Origin: Crocinitomix sp044361315
GTDB taxonomy: Bacteria > Bacteroidota > Bacteroidia > Flavobacteriales_D > Crocinitomicaceae
Reading direction: 5' to 3'
Length of the DNA stretch: 64,000 nt
Assembly: GCA_044361315.1 (NCBI GenBank)
Contig: JBIKJA010000007.1
Coordinates: forward strand, 1-64,000
Part shown: in pieces, positions 35,027-44,123 of the stretch
How positions within the stretch are numbered: the first letter of the stretch is position 1
How the letters are laid out: each line of letters begins with the position of its first letter
Program-made: the position numbers and the translations under genes
Notes under the pieces: generated by a model
Told to the model about the DNA's origin: nothing
What the model saw: the letters and a program-made list of their open reading frames with translations, nothing else
Databases searched by the model: none

Positions 35027-37276
35027 TTAATGCGCAACCTCAGTTGTGACAGTAATTTCTTTTTGGAAATTTTCGATATTTCCTTTAAGGATTATTTTCC
35101 TGACTGAAAGTCCCTCCAACGATTCGGTATTTAAGGTAAGAATTAAGGTACCTTCTTCGCCAGGAGCAAGTTCGGGTTTATCCAGTATATAAGAAATACA
35201 ACCACAGGCTAAATCAACCCCATCAATAAATAACCTTTCCTCGCCAGTATTCTTAAATTTAAAGGTGTGTGTTAGGATCTCACCTTTTTTAGAAGGCCCA
35301 AAATCGTGAATTTGGGTATCAAATTTAAGTTCGGCGTAGGTGGTGTCATTTTTTGCAAAACTTACACTTTGAATCTCAATTTTACGCTCTAAAGCTGCCT
35401 TTCTGCTGTAAACCGAATTTTTCTGATCGTTGAAATTATCACTCACTAACCCACTCGCTGTGTATTCGCCAAATGGAATCTGAACAAAGTTTAAGGCACC
35501 TCCATTTGCAGCGGTGTGATCCAAGTATTTAACAAATTCACTATTTTCAACCACTCGCAAGTAATTAATCAAACTCGAAATTCGGCGTTTTGTTAAATTG
35601 ACATTGTAATCCGTTTGCGCCAGCGGACTTGCAAATCCTTTCACGGTAATTTCAATGGCATACCCTTTATCCAATTCAATTTTTAACAACCGAATAAATT
35701 CATTTAAATCCACCACCCCTTGTTCGACATACTGTAAAAAAAAGTCATCAATATCCTCTTTGGCTTCTTCGGCTTGGTCACCTTGTAATCCTGCCGAATA
35801 TTCCTTTTTATACTTGTCTTCCAAATCCATATAGGCGTTATACGCTTGTAAATAGGTTAAATTGGTAGTAGTGTCCCGTGTTTTTGGATTAGGTTCGTCA
35901 TTGTGAAAATAAAGAACTACTGGTAATTTTTTATTCAAATCAGTCAAGGTTTCAAAACGGGTGGGCGGTTTTACAATTGGCAAATAAGCGGAAAATAAAT
36001 CGTTGCAACAGGTAGGATTTTTGGCATAACTTACCCCTTCTCTATTTGTCGAAAAATAATACCGATTATAGACAGGATCAATGGTAAAATAAGTATCATT
36101 TTGGGCTGAATTAATTGGTAAACCTAAATTTTGAGGATTGGTAAAACGCATGTCTTCGTTGTTGACAGAAAAAATATCATGTCCTCCAAATCCTTCAAAC
36201 CAAGACGAACTAAAATAAAGTGTATTTGTTTTTTGATCGTAAAATGGTGAAATGTCGTCCTCAATCGAATTAACCTCTCGCCCTGCATTTCTAGGAGTTC
36301 CGTATTTATTTCCATCGGAAACCACGCTGTACCAAATATCCAATCCTCCAACTGTTTTATCCCGATTGGAAACAAAAAACAAATACTCTTTTCCATCAAT
36401 CATGGTGCAATGCGGCATGGTGGTAATTGTGCCGGGCTCATTGATAATTGTTCCTAAACTATCCACCTCAGTAATTTCACCATCCACCACCTTCCCTACA
36501 AAAATTTTACATTGATAATCGGTATTGCAGCGGGAAAAATAAAAACGCGTATAATCCGAATTAAACGAACCGTTGGCAGCATTCATTCCTTTTTCTTTAA
36601 TGCCTTTCACCGGAACGACATGGTTGAAAATACTATCCGATTGGTCGGCGGAATAAATTTGTAATGAATATTCTTTGGTAACTAATTCTTCGTTATAAGT
36701 AATCGAATCTGCTTTGAGGGAGGTAAACCAAAGTTTATTTTTATAAAAGACAGGGGCCAATTCCGCATCCTTCGAATTAACAGGTGCTGGCAAAGGATTT
36801 ACGATGAAATTGGTGGTGTCATTCACCGCTTTCATCGCCCACAAACAACTCAACATGGCTTGTTGCGCCTTTTTATATTCGTAACTCGATTTATCTTTTT
36901 TATACACTTTTTTTGTGGCTTTCCAGTTTTCTAAAGACTCGCTGTATTTAGCATTGTATTGTTGCATGGTGGCCAACCAAAAAATGCTTTGTGGGTAAAT
37001 CAACCCATTTTCTTTTGAGAAAACTTTGGCATAATAGAACTCTGCTTTTTTATAATCTTTGTATTTGCGCTGCGCTTCGGCATATTTCCATAATAATTCA
37101 ACTGAATTTGAATCCGATTTTAAAGCTTGATCATAATATTGAAGGGCATAATAATAATCTCCTTCAGCAACCTTTTCGTCGGCAAACTCAATTAATTGGG
37201 TTAAGGTTTGGGCGTTGGTTGATTTTCCCCAAAAGAGTCCAAGAAAAATCAATAAACAAAATCCCGTTTTTCTCAT
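35027..37276 (-). CDS. OmpA-family protein with TPR, PD40 and C-terminal DUF1573 domains (T9SS-associated)
   Basis: A 749-residue envelope protein from ATG 37276 (the frame extends to a TTG at 37297, but the ATG begins a proper signal peptide ending TNAQ). Domains in order: TPR repeats (about 25-130), WD40-like PD40 beta-propeller strands (190-450, e.g. LFFVSNRDKTVGGLDIWYSV), and an OmpA-like peptidoglycan-binding region (about 530-650, VKGFASPLAQTDYNVNLTKRRISSLINYL). The last is a DUF1573-type Ig domain (660-749) containing LACGCISYILDKPELAPGEEG. Located 2 bp after porP, as in the PorE/PorP modules that tether T9SS components or cargo to the wall. Confidence 0.9.
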   Translation of the reverse strand: MRKTGFCLLIFLGLFWGKSTNAQTLTQLIEFADEKVAEGDYYYALQYYDQALKSDSNSVELLWKYAEAQRKYKDYKKAEFYYAKVFSKENGLIYPQSIFWLATMQQYNAKYSESLENWKATKKVYKKDKSSYEYKKAQQAMLSCLWAMKAVNDTTNFIVNPLPAPVNSKDAELAPVFYKNKLWFTSLKADSITYNEELVTKEYSLQIYSADQSDSIFNHVVPVKGIKEKGMNAANGSFNSDYTRFYFSRCNTDYQCKIFVGKVVDGEITEVDSLGTIINEPGTITTMPHCTMIDGKEYLFFVSNRDKTVGGLDIWYSVVSDGNKYGTPRNAGREVNSIEDDISPFYDQKTNTLYFSSSWFEGFGGHDIFSVNNEDMRFTNPQNLGLPINSAQNDTYFTIDPVYNRYYFSTNREGVSYAKNPTCCNDLFSAYLPIVKPPTRFETLTDLNKKLPVVLYFHNDEPNPKTRDTTTNLTYLQAYNAYMDLEDKYKKEYSAGLQGDQAEEAKEDIDDFFLQYVEQGVVDLNEFIRLLKIELDKGYAIEITVKGFASPLAQTDYNVNLTKRRISSLINYLRVVENSEFVKYLDHTAANGGALNFVQIPFGEYTASGLVSDNFNDQKNSVYSRKAALERKIEIQSVSFAKNDTTYAELKFDTQIHDFGPSKKGEILTHTFKFKNTGEERLFIDGVDLACGCISYILDKPELAPGEEGTLILTLNTESLEGLSVRKIILKGNIENFQKEITVTTEVAH

Positions 37277-37278
37277 TT

Positions 37279-38283
37279 TTATAAATAATCTGGACAAATT
37301 CGGTGTTGAATATCTTTCGGTTTGAATAAAAAGAGAATGTATTGAACTGAAAATTCTAATCCACCTCGAATATTACTAGCCGGTGAAAGTTGAGAGACGT
37401 TGATGTCATAACTAATTCCAGCCGTCCATTGGTTGTAATAAGCGCCAGCGGTGAGATAAATAGCATCTCGATTTCTGAACCAAAGTCCTGCATAGGGAGC
37501 AATGTATTCACCTTTCTTATCTTTATAAATATAGCGCGCATTTGATCCAATCACCAATTCCTTATATTTTCCCTGAAACTGCATAAAAATTCCGGGTTGA
37601 ATATCCCATTGGTAATTAATTTCATACGTTGCCTTGGCATGGATTGCGACCCTTTTGTCCCGTTTAATTAATTCGTTTCCATAAAAACTTTGTTGGGGTT
37701 GTGGCAAATTAAACCACCCAATTCCAGCGGTAATTTCTTTTCTTTTTTCTGGCTGATACGTATAGATTGCTCCAATAGAAAAGTTTAATCCCGTTCTACT
37801 CGTCAATACCGCTGTTTCTAGGGTTGGTAATTCAGGATCATAATAAAACCCATTAAATTGACTGTCAAAATTAAACTTAGAGAAATCTACCCGCTTGTGA
37901 TTAAAGCCAACATGAAAACCAGCGGTCACGGAGTGAATTGAATCCGTATTTATGAAACGTTGATAGGCCGTGGACAAATTCATCTCTATCGTGCGATAAT
38001 TTCCATCACCTGCCGCGTCATTAAAGATATTTACCGCATGAAACAATCCCGGCAAAAGTAATCCCTCTCTGTTTTCAGCCGATAAGGCAATGGTATTAAA
38101 TGGCCGCGAAACTGCTCTCCATTGACTTCGTTGATTCGCCGTAAATCGCCAATCGCCTTGAAAACTTCCCGTTAACGCAGGGTTTAGGTGAACAGGACTC
38201 ATGTAAAACTGAGAGAAATGGATGTCTTGCCCTATCAAAATAGAAGAGGTTGTAAAGAAGAATATGAAACTTAGTACTTTCAA
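37279..38283 (-). CDS. PorP/SprF-family type IX secretion membrane protein
   Basis: A 334-residue outer-membrane protein with a signal peptide (SFIFFFTTSSILIGQ). The family opening DIHFSQFYMSPVHLNPALTGSF...WRFTANQRSQWRAV is present, followed by barrel strands. PorP/SprF-like proteins partner with and anchor specific T9SS-exported adhesins. It sits between the 1192-residue cargo gene (4 bp upstream) and the OmpA-family gene, so the three form one operon. Confidence 0.93.
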   Translation of the reverse strand: MKVLSFIFFFTTSSILIGQDIHFSQFYMSPVHLNPALTGSFQGDWRFTANQRSQWRAVSRPFNTIALSAENREGLLLPGLFHAVNIFNDAAGDGNYRTIEMNLSTAYQRFINTDSIHSVTAGFHVGFNHKRVDFSKFNFDSQFNGFYYDPELPTLETAVLTSRTGLNFSIGAIYTYQPEKRKEITAGIGWFNLPQPQQSFYGNELIKRDKRVAIHAKATYEINYQWDIQPGIFMQFQGKYKELVIGSNARYIYKDKKGEYIAPYAGLWFRNRDAIYLTAGAYYNQWTAGISYDINVSQLSPASNIRGGLEFSVQYILFLFKPKDIQHRICPDYL

Positions 38284-38287
38284 AATT

Positions 38288-41200
38288 TTATTTCAACACC
38301 GTTATATTTCCTTTAATAAGATTCTCTTGCCCATCAAAACAAATAACTTGAAGATGATAAACATACACGTCTGGATCAACAGGTTTTCCTTTAAAAGATC
38401 CGTCCCAACCCACCAATTGATCCGTGGTTTCAAAAACCAATTCGCCCCAACGATCAAACACTTTAAACTGAATTTCAGTTAAATTTTGTCCACGGACAAA
38501 CAATAAATCATTTTGTCCATCCCCATTTGGTGAAAAGGCATTTGGAACAAAAACATACACATCCCCACACACAAATTCGTATGTAGTCACCAACACATTT
38601 GTTGAAGCGGTACACACACCATCTGTTAAAGTAACTGTATAGGTTTTTGTATTGTCCACCACAGCACCAGTCACCCGTGCGTTCGGATTCTCCACACCTT
38701 CAATTGGAGTCCACGTATAAGAATATCCTGTAGGAAAGGCTTCTAAGACAGTTGACCCACCCTCTGGAACAATGTCAGGGGTGGCGGTGGCATAAATGGT
38801 GGAAGGATCAATTTCTTTAACTTCTACCCAAACAGAATCGTACAAGGTACATCCCAAATCTGTTTCGGCTGTCAAATAAAACCACATAGAATTTGGAGGT
38901 AGCGCTGTTGCATAGCCCGCAACTTCTGACAAAATGTAAGCATCTGGCGACCAATCAAAATCAACCACCAAATCAGGAAATAGATTTTCAGCAAAGAGCA
39001 AAGCAGTATCTGACAAACAAATCGTGGTATCGCCAAAAACCTGAATGGCAGCTTCTAAAAATGTGATCGTCACCGAGTCAATTAAATCACAGAGCACCCA
39101 ACCATTAGAGGCTGCAATATAATAAGTGGTTGTTATCATTGGATTTACTGTGATGACAGAATCCATTATGTCATCGTTTAACATGGTCCCAAAATCTGGA
39201 TCTTCAGACCAAATAAATGAGGTGGCAGAGCCGTTAGAGTTGGCAAGTAATTCGAAGGATCCTGAGGTACACACAATGGTATCGTCTTGGACTTCCAATT
39301 CCAACTCTTCATACACCGTGATTATTTTTAAAGCGGTGTCTGTCAAACCACAAATTGTGTCGGTAATCGTTAACAAAACCTCGTATATGCCAGGTTCTGT
39401 AAATAGCACCACAGGACTAGCACCTCCAACTAGAATTTCGCTTCCTGGTCCAAAATCCCAATCAAAATTAATGGTGTCGTTACTTTCATTTTCAAATGTG
39501 AGGGTTAAAGGAGCACATCCTTCAAGTACCGCAACTTCAAACTTTGCAACAGGTACAATTTCAAAATCGAATTTATAGAGGACATTATTACAATTAGAAC
39601 TTAAATTATCTGCCGACCAAGCTCCTGGACTCGTTGGGAAATCACTGTTTCCACCACACCCTCCACAAACAGACTGGTATACTATTCCAAAATTATCAAA
39701 TCGAGAAGTACCACCATCCACATGCTCGCTCGATGTACTCCCCCCCATGTACGTGCCATATAACAAACTTGCCACATTTCTTTCTAGTACAATCATATAA
39801 AAGTCAAATCCATTTGGCGACGCTTCAAGAAATGCGTCAGGTGTTGTTGGCATTCCTGTAGTTGGTGTACCTCCAGGTAAAATATTACCCCCCCATCCAG
39901 ATACGTAAACATTTCCACATACATCCACCAAAAACGCCGAAGGTGAAATATTGGTGGTTGCTCCCCCATTTCCAAATACCGTGGTATATTCAGTTGCTGT
40001 TAAGGTTGGATTTAATTTCCAAATAAATTGTTTACTGCCTGGGTTTGAGTAAGCGCCTACACTTGTTGGCATTCCGCCCAAACTTTGTCCTACAATAAAA
40101 ACATTGTCCCAACGATCAATTTCTACAAAAAATACTTGGTCGTATAAAACAGTTCCGATGTATGTACTTTGAATGATAGCATCCCCATCTTCATTAATCT
40201 TTGTAATAAATCCATCCGTTTTCCCACCGTTGTACGTAGGTTGAATTCCACCTGCTGTGCCCGCCAAATTATTCGACGACGTGCCCCCAACAAAAATTAC
40301 ATTGTAAGACGAATCAATCTTCATGGAATAACCTGCGTCATTATTGTTTCCCCCGTAAAAACTCGACCAGACTAAATCTGAAAAATCGGGAGAAATCTTA
40401 AAAATAACTGCGTCTTGCATCGCACCTTTGGTCATCTGAAACCCACTTTCTACTGGAAAATCAGCCGACCAAGAACTGGACACCACAAAAATATTGTTTA
40501 AGGAGTCGATCATAATTTCACCTCGAAATTGATCGCCGTAATTGGTGGTCAATGAATCGTACGCTGCCGCGGAGGCATAAGAACCTGAAGATACTTTAAA
40601 ATTGACCCCATCATTGGCGCTTCCACCGATATAAGTAGAGCCCATTAAATTCAAACCGTTTGAACTGAATTTAGCGATAAAAATATCTGTTCCTACCGTT
40701 CCAAAATTGGTTCCATTAAAGGCAATATTGAGCGGCGTTCCTCCACCATGCGAAGCTTGAAATCCACCCTCAATTGGAAAATCGATGCTGGATGTCGCTC
40801 CATATAAATAAACATTATTTGCCTTGTCACAGATTAAACTATGCACCGTTTCTGTTCCTTGGGTGTTGTCGCCACCACCAATAAAATTGGTCCATAACAT
40901 CGTTGTTCCATCTTCGCTGTATTTGGATATAAAAACATCGGTGGTAACGGTACCTACGTCGGCAACTGTAATATTTGGTGTAGTATTCCATGCAGGGCCA
41001 GGGGTTGGATAGGCGTTACCATAAATTATACCTCCTGAATATCCTTTTCCGTCATAAGCATAAGTAGCAGTCATTCCGAAATTATCTGTAGGTGAACCAC
41101 TATAGGTTGCAAAAATTAATTCTGGATCGATAATTAACGCAAGCGAAGCGTCATACGTCCCCAATTTGTAGGTGACGACATCTTTTGACACTAGAAATTC

Positions 41201-41866
41201 GCATTCAACTTCAATTATTTTCCCGTTTTTGATTTGATAGGCATACGGTTTTTTCTCGCGAATTTCCCCAATGGCACATGAGACAATCAAGTTTCCATCG
41301 GCATCCAATTTAACCTTTTCTTCCCCTTCGTAACGAATCTTAATTTGTTTAGGATCGGCATTAGGAGCTAGGTGAAATTCGTATTTCAATTGGTTATTAT
41401 CTTCAAACATCAATAAATCAATGTTTTGGTAAATTGATTGATAAGTAATGTGTTTGTATCCATGGACATTCGTAGCCCAATGTTGTTCGTTATTTCCTAA
41501 AAAATAATTGTAATAATATGGTGTTTCATATTTTTTTAAGGTAGCTACTTCTTGATTTGAACCAATAAAATTTGCTGTAACGACCGCTTGTTTAAAGGTA
41601 GTTTCTGTGGCCACATGTTCTTGGTAGTTTCGGTTGGCGTGGGCATGATGCAAGTCAGAATAATCAGTAAAGTGATAGAGAATCCGACCTTGTTCTAACC
41701 AAATACTTCCAGAAGGTGATTTTGCGCGATATAAAACCCCGTTTGGCCATTGCCCTTTATTTTCAAAAAAATCAAATTCACCCATGGGATGATCAATTTC
41801 TTGAAGCCAACTTGGCACCGAAATCAAGGATACAATTAAAATTAAAACACTCCTAATTAATGTCAT
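38288..41866 (-). CDS. Large T9SS-exported adhesin-like protein (SBBP repeats, PKD domain, type-B C-terminal domain)
   Basis: 1192 residues. Signal peptide (SVLILIVSLISVPSWLQ), then an N-terminal domain found ahead of SBBP repeats (FFENKGQWPNGVLYRAKSPSG), and multiple SBBP beta-propeller repeats (about 250-780; e.g. DVFISKYSEDGTTMLWTNFIGG and VYLYGATSSIDFPIEGGF). A PKD domain (about 795-880, TFENESNDTINFDWDFGPGS) and further Ig-like domains follow. The type-B sorting domain ends it: VFVPNAFSPNGDGQNDLL, VFDRWGELVFET, GWDGSFKGKPVDPDVYVYHL. The neighbouring porP and OmpA-like genes are its probable dedicated export/anchoring partners. Confidence 0.93.
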   Translation of the reverse strand: MTLIRSVLILIVSLISVPSWLQEIDHPMGEFDFFENKGQWPNGVLYRAKSPSGSIWLEQGRILYHFTDYSDLHHAHANRNYQEHVATETTFKQAVVTANFIGSNQEVATLKKYETPYYYNYFLGNNEQHWATNVHGYKHITYQSIYQNIDLLMFEDNNQLKYEFHLAPNADPKQIKIRYEGEEKVKLDADGNLIVSCAIGEIREKKPYAYQIKNGKIIEVECEFLVSKDVVTYKLGTYDASLALIIDPELIFATYSGSPTDNFGMTATYAYDGKGYSGGIIYGNAYPTPGPAWNTTPNITVADVGTVTTDVFISKYSEDGTTMLWTNFIGGGDNTQGTETVHSLICDKANNVYLYGATSSIDFPIEGGFQASHGGGTPLNIAFNGTNFGTVGTDIFIAKFSSNGLNLMGSTYIGGSANDGVNFKVSSGSYASAAAYDSLTTNYGDQFRGEIMIDSLNNIFVVSSSWSADFPVESGFQMTKGAMQDAVIFKISPDFSDLVWSSFYGGNNNDAGYSMKIDSSYNVIFVGGTSSNNLAGTAGGIQPTYNGGKTDGFITKINEDGDAIIQSTYIGTVLYDQVFFVEIDRWDNVFIVGQSLGGMPTSVGAYSNPGSKQFIWKLNPTLTATEYTTVFGNGGATTNISPSAFLVDVCGNVYVSGWGGNILPGGTPTTGMPTTPDAFLEASPNGFDFYMIVLERNVASLLYGTYMGGSTSSEHVDGGTSRFDNFGIVYQSVCGGCGGNSDFPTSPGAWSADNLSSNCNNVLYKFDFEIVPVAKFEVAVLEGCAPLTLTFENESNDTINFDWDFGPGSEILVGGASPVVLFTEPGIYEVLLTITDTICGLTDTALKIITVYEELELEVQDDTIVCTSGSFELLANSNGSATSFIWSEDPDFGTMLNDDIMDSVITVNPMITTTYYIAASNGWVLCDLIDSVTITFLEAAIQVFGDTTICLSDTALLFAENLFPDLVVDFDWSPDAYILSEVAGYATALPPNSMWFYLTAETDLGCTLYDSVWVEVKEIDPSTIYATATPDIVPEGGSTVLEAFPTGYSYTWTPIEGVENPNARVTGAVVDNTKTYTVTLTDGVCTASTNVLVTTYEFVCGDVYVFVPNAFSPNGDGQNDLLFVRGQNLTEIQFKVFDRWGELVFETTDQLVGWDGSFKGKPVDPDVYVYHLQVICFDGQENLIKGNITVLK

Positions 41867-42038
41867 GACGGCAAGATACTACATTTTTAAAAAATATGAA
41901 CTTATTTTAGGACGATTTTTACTCAAAATAGGTTGAGTTTATAAGAGAATAGCCTGGTCTCAATTCTACCACATCGTAAATAGTTACGAACTTCTCGTTA
42001 CATCTTTGTCAAAAAAAGCGATGAAGACATAAGCGTTT

Positions 42039-42392
42039 ACCCAGATTTTTCCTTGTGAATACTGTTGTAGAATGCATTTCAAAGCATTCCGTGAACAAGA
42101 AGGGATAGTATGTGAAAAATGTTCATGCACAAAGCATTATTGGCTTCAATCAAAATGCCAGTGGCAATGTTCTGAATGCCGTTTCAGAGCAACATTAGGA
42201 AGTGGAACCATTATGGCGTCAGCCAAGTTGCCATTCTACAAATGGTAACTGTGCATAGCGTTTATGAGCAGTACTAAAAAAGTTGTTTCAGCACTGGAAA
42301 TGCAGCTAAAACTTGGGTATAAGCGTTACCAGACTAGTTGGGTTTTGATGCATAAAATTAGATCTGGAATGGAGAAAAGACTAGTCAATTAG
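42039..42392 (+). pseudogene. IS1595-family transposase remnant
   Basis: The frame encodes the zinc-ribbon N-terminus of an IS1595-type transposase: HFKAFREQEGIVCEKCSC, TKHYWLQSKCQWQCSECRFR, then GTIMASAKLPFYKW. An in-frame TAA (42246-42248) interrupts it. Coding sense resumes with AFMSSTKKVVSALEMQ and GYKRYQTSWVLMHKIR up to a TAG at 42390. The DDE-type core is absent. Dead element; terminal repeats not found. Confidence 0.8.
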
Positions 42393-42435
42393 GATATTAT
42401 CATTTATGCCAATCAACACCTTTCTGAATATCTTT

Positions 42436-42675
42436 TTAGTGCATTTCTTTATACATCAATAGTTCGGAAGGATTAATTTCTAATGAATCAGAAATTAAAA
42501 ATAAAATTTTAAGGCTCATATTAAATGTGCCTTTTTCAATTCGTTGAATAGTTCTTATATCAATATCACATGTAGATGCTAAACTGCTTTGCGTCAGTTT
42601 TTTTGCTAATCTGATCCCTTTTATTCTCAGACCAATTCGCTTTAATTCTAACTCGAAATTATTCTTCACCCTCAA
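42436..42675 (-). CDS. XRE-family helix-turn-helix regulator
   Basis: A 79-residue protein that is almost all Cro/CI-type DNA-binding domain: RIKGIRLAKKLTQSSLASTCDIDIRTIQRIEKGTFNMSLKIL (shown in two overlapping motifs: LTQSSLAS as helix 2 and RTIQRIEKG as recognition helix). No ATG: TTG at 42675 or GTG at 42669 must serve as start. It is divergent from the lipoprotein gene at 42790, with a near-perfect 20-bp palindrome in the shared intergenic region, a typical autoregulatory arrangement. Confidence 0.85.
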   Translation of the reverse strand: MRVKNNFELELKRIGLRIKGIRLAKKLTQSSLASTCDIDIRTIQRIEKGTFNMSLKILFLISDSLEINPSELLMYKEMH

Positions 42676-42700
42676 AAGTGAATTATTATCCTAAAAAATT

Positions 42701-42720
42701 ATACGACATATATGCCGTAT
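42701..42720. promoter_or_regulatory. 20-bp palindromic operator candidate
   Basis: ATACGACATATATGCCGTAT is an inverted repeat with one mismatched pair, positioned between the divergent XRE regulator and the lipoprotein genes. It is just upstream of the -7 box at 42736. It is the most likely binding site for the adjacent regulator. Confidence 0.6.
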
Positions 42721-42735
42721 TGTTAAATTTTTTAA

Positions 42736-42743
42736 TATGTTTG
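42736..42743 (+). promoter_or_regulatory. Putative -7 element for lipoprotein pair
   Basis: TATGTTTG matches TAnnTTTG, 46 bp upstream of the ATG at 42790. The palindrome 42701-42720 covers the region where the -33 contact would be. Confidence 0.45.
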
Positions 42744-42789
42744 TAAAAACAATTTAGAATTATAAACAAACGAATCTAAAAAAAAAATT

Positions 42790-43137
42790 ATGAGAAAATT
42801 ATTACTTATGTTTGGTGTATCTGCTATTTTGATGTCCTGTGGAGTTCAACAATTCGCTGTAAATACAGAAGTTGAGCCATTTGAAAATGGAGGTAGAGTT
42901 TTTGGTGAAAAAACCAATAAATTAAAAAAAGGTGAAGATTACGTTAAGAGTGGAACGCTTTTCGTATTTGGAGTAAACGTTATGTCAGATTACGAAACTG
43001 ATGAAATGGCAAAAAAAATCAACGCTGAACACTATACAATCGAAACAAAATCAAACCTATTATCTATGCTATGTTCATCATTTACTAGAGGGATAATAGA
43101 TTATAAAGTTGTTAAAGTTATCAAAAGAGCAGAATAA
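42790..43137 (+). CDS. Small lipoprotein of unknown function
   Basis: 115 residues with lipobox ILMSC (Cys17). The mature part is short and mixed alpha/beta (FAVNTEVEPFENGGRVFGEKTNKLKKG shown in part, then LFVFGVNVMSDYETDEMAKK). Architecturally it recalls small Bor-like lipoproteins, but similarity is not strong enough for a name. Control by the divergent XRE protein is likely from position. It is followed after 34 bp by a second lipoprotein gene. Confidence 0.75.
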   Translation: MRKLLLMFGVSAILMSCGVQQFAVNTEVEPFENGGRVFGEKTNKLKKGEDYVKSGTLFVFGVNVMSDYETDEMAKKINAEHYTIETKSNLLSMLCSSFTRGIIDYKVVKVIKRAE

Positions 43138-43171
43138 TCCATTGAAAACAAAAACTTTAAATAAAGCTAAA

Positions 43172-43489
43172 ATGAAAAAAATACTTTTATTCACATCAAT
43201 TTTGACAATCGTTTTATTGTCGTCTTGCAACAAAACAAAATATGGCGATGTTACATTTTGGCAACAAACAGACAGTGGGTACGGCATTACTGTTGTTAAT
43301 ATTGATGGTGTAACGTCCAATATTACAAGCGAATATGATGCTGCTCCTTCTTGTGGTTCTTCGGGGTGTGCAGTTTTTAATCATTTAGAGACGGGCTCAT
43401 ATAGTTATACAGCGACTGATGGCACTGACAATTGGTCGGGCACTGTAACTGTAACTGAAGATGGATGTTCTACTATGAGATTATATTAA
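43172..43489 (+). CDS. Small Cys-containing lipoprotein
   Basis: 105 residues from ATG 43172 with a signal ending VLLSSC (Cys19). The mature domain is beta-rich and has Cys residues in CGSSGCAVFNHL and EDGCSTMRLY, with a GSYSYTATDGTDNWSGTVTV strand pair resembling carboxypeptidase-regulatory or PEGA-like beta sandwiches. The upstream in-frame ATG at 43109 overlaps the previous gene and would hide the signal peptide. It ends at a good terminator. Confidence 0.75.
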   Translation: MKKILLFTSILTIVLLSSCNKTKYGDVTFWQQTDSGYGITVVNIDGVTSNITSEYDAAPSCGSSGCAVFNHLETGSYSYTATDGTDNWSGTVTVTEDGCSTMRLY

Positions 43490-43514
43490 TCCCTAAAATG
43501 CCTTAATACGAATT

Positions 43515-43544
43515 AAACCTGCTGTTTCCAAAGCAGGTTTTTTT
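43515..43544 (+). terminator. Terminator after lipoprotein pair
   Basis: A 9-bp stem AAACCTGCT/AGCAGGTTT with an 8-nt loop, followed by T residues. It closes the two-lipoprotein unit. Confidence 0.8.
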
Positions 43545-43634
43545 GTTTAAAAATGTATCTCTTAAATATAATATTAGAGAAGAGCCTAAACTTTACTTAT
43601 TGTTGCTCTATGCTTACCTGTTAATCTGCAAATA

Positions 43635-43829
43635 TCAGCACATTTCATTTTTCGAGTTCAAACAGGTAACAAGGTCTTGGTGCTTTTTTAATGCCCTATT
43701 ACAGTTATCAATAGTGCCATTCTTTCTGCCAATATAAATACCACTCGATTTCGCTACTTCAATCCCTCTTCTACATCCTTCCTTAATAAAAGCCCTTTCG
43801 TATTCCGAAAAGTGTTCCAAGAAAACTTA
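43635..43829 (-). pseudogene. Serine-recombinase (resolvase) fragment
   Basis: An internal scrap with stops on both sides and no start. LEHFSEYERAFIKEGCRRGIE corresponds to the long E-helix region of resolvases, followed by GIYIGRKNGTIDN and ALKKHQDLVTCLNSKNE. The catalytic Ser domain and the C-terminal HTH are both missing. Confidence 0.65.
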
Positions 43830-44123
43830 TAACTAAATCAAAAAAATGACTTGAATTATCCATTCCGAGATTTTGTACTTTCAAAACATAGTCATTCTTT
43901 TTTCTTCAAAGATGATGCTCAACAACGTAATCTATTTACTTTGCAGTATAATTGAGATTAGTCAATAAGAGAAATAAAATTATTGGAAATAAACTCAATA
44001 TTCTTTAAAATAAGGGGTTAATCAAGCTGTCACAATAAATAATTCATCAAAAACAAAGAAAGATTCTTATGCTATTTAAAAAATATCTAAATTTGATCCC
44101 TTAAAAGTTATAAAATATAAACC
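43830..44123. promoter_or_regulatory. gdhA upstream region with -7 element
   Basis: No gene seen. TAAATTTG at 44088-44095 is a good -7 box 28 bp before the gdhA ATG. No -33 TTTG at standard spacing. The rest is AT-rich. Confidence 0.45.

Noticed and set aside
39126..39578. 150-residue open frame antisense to the large T9SS protein
   Set aside because: Ser/Thr/Val-rich shadow of a Thr/Asp-rich repeat protein.
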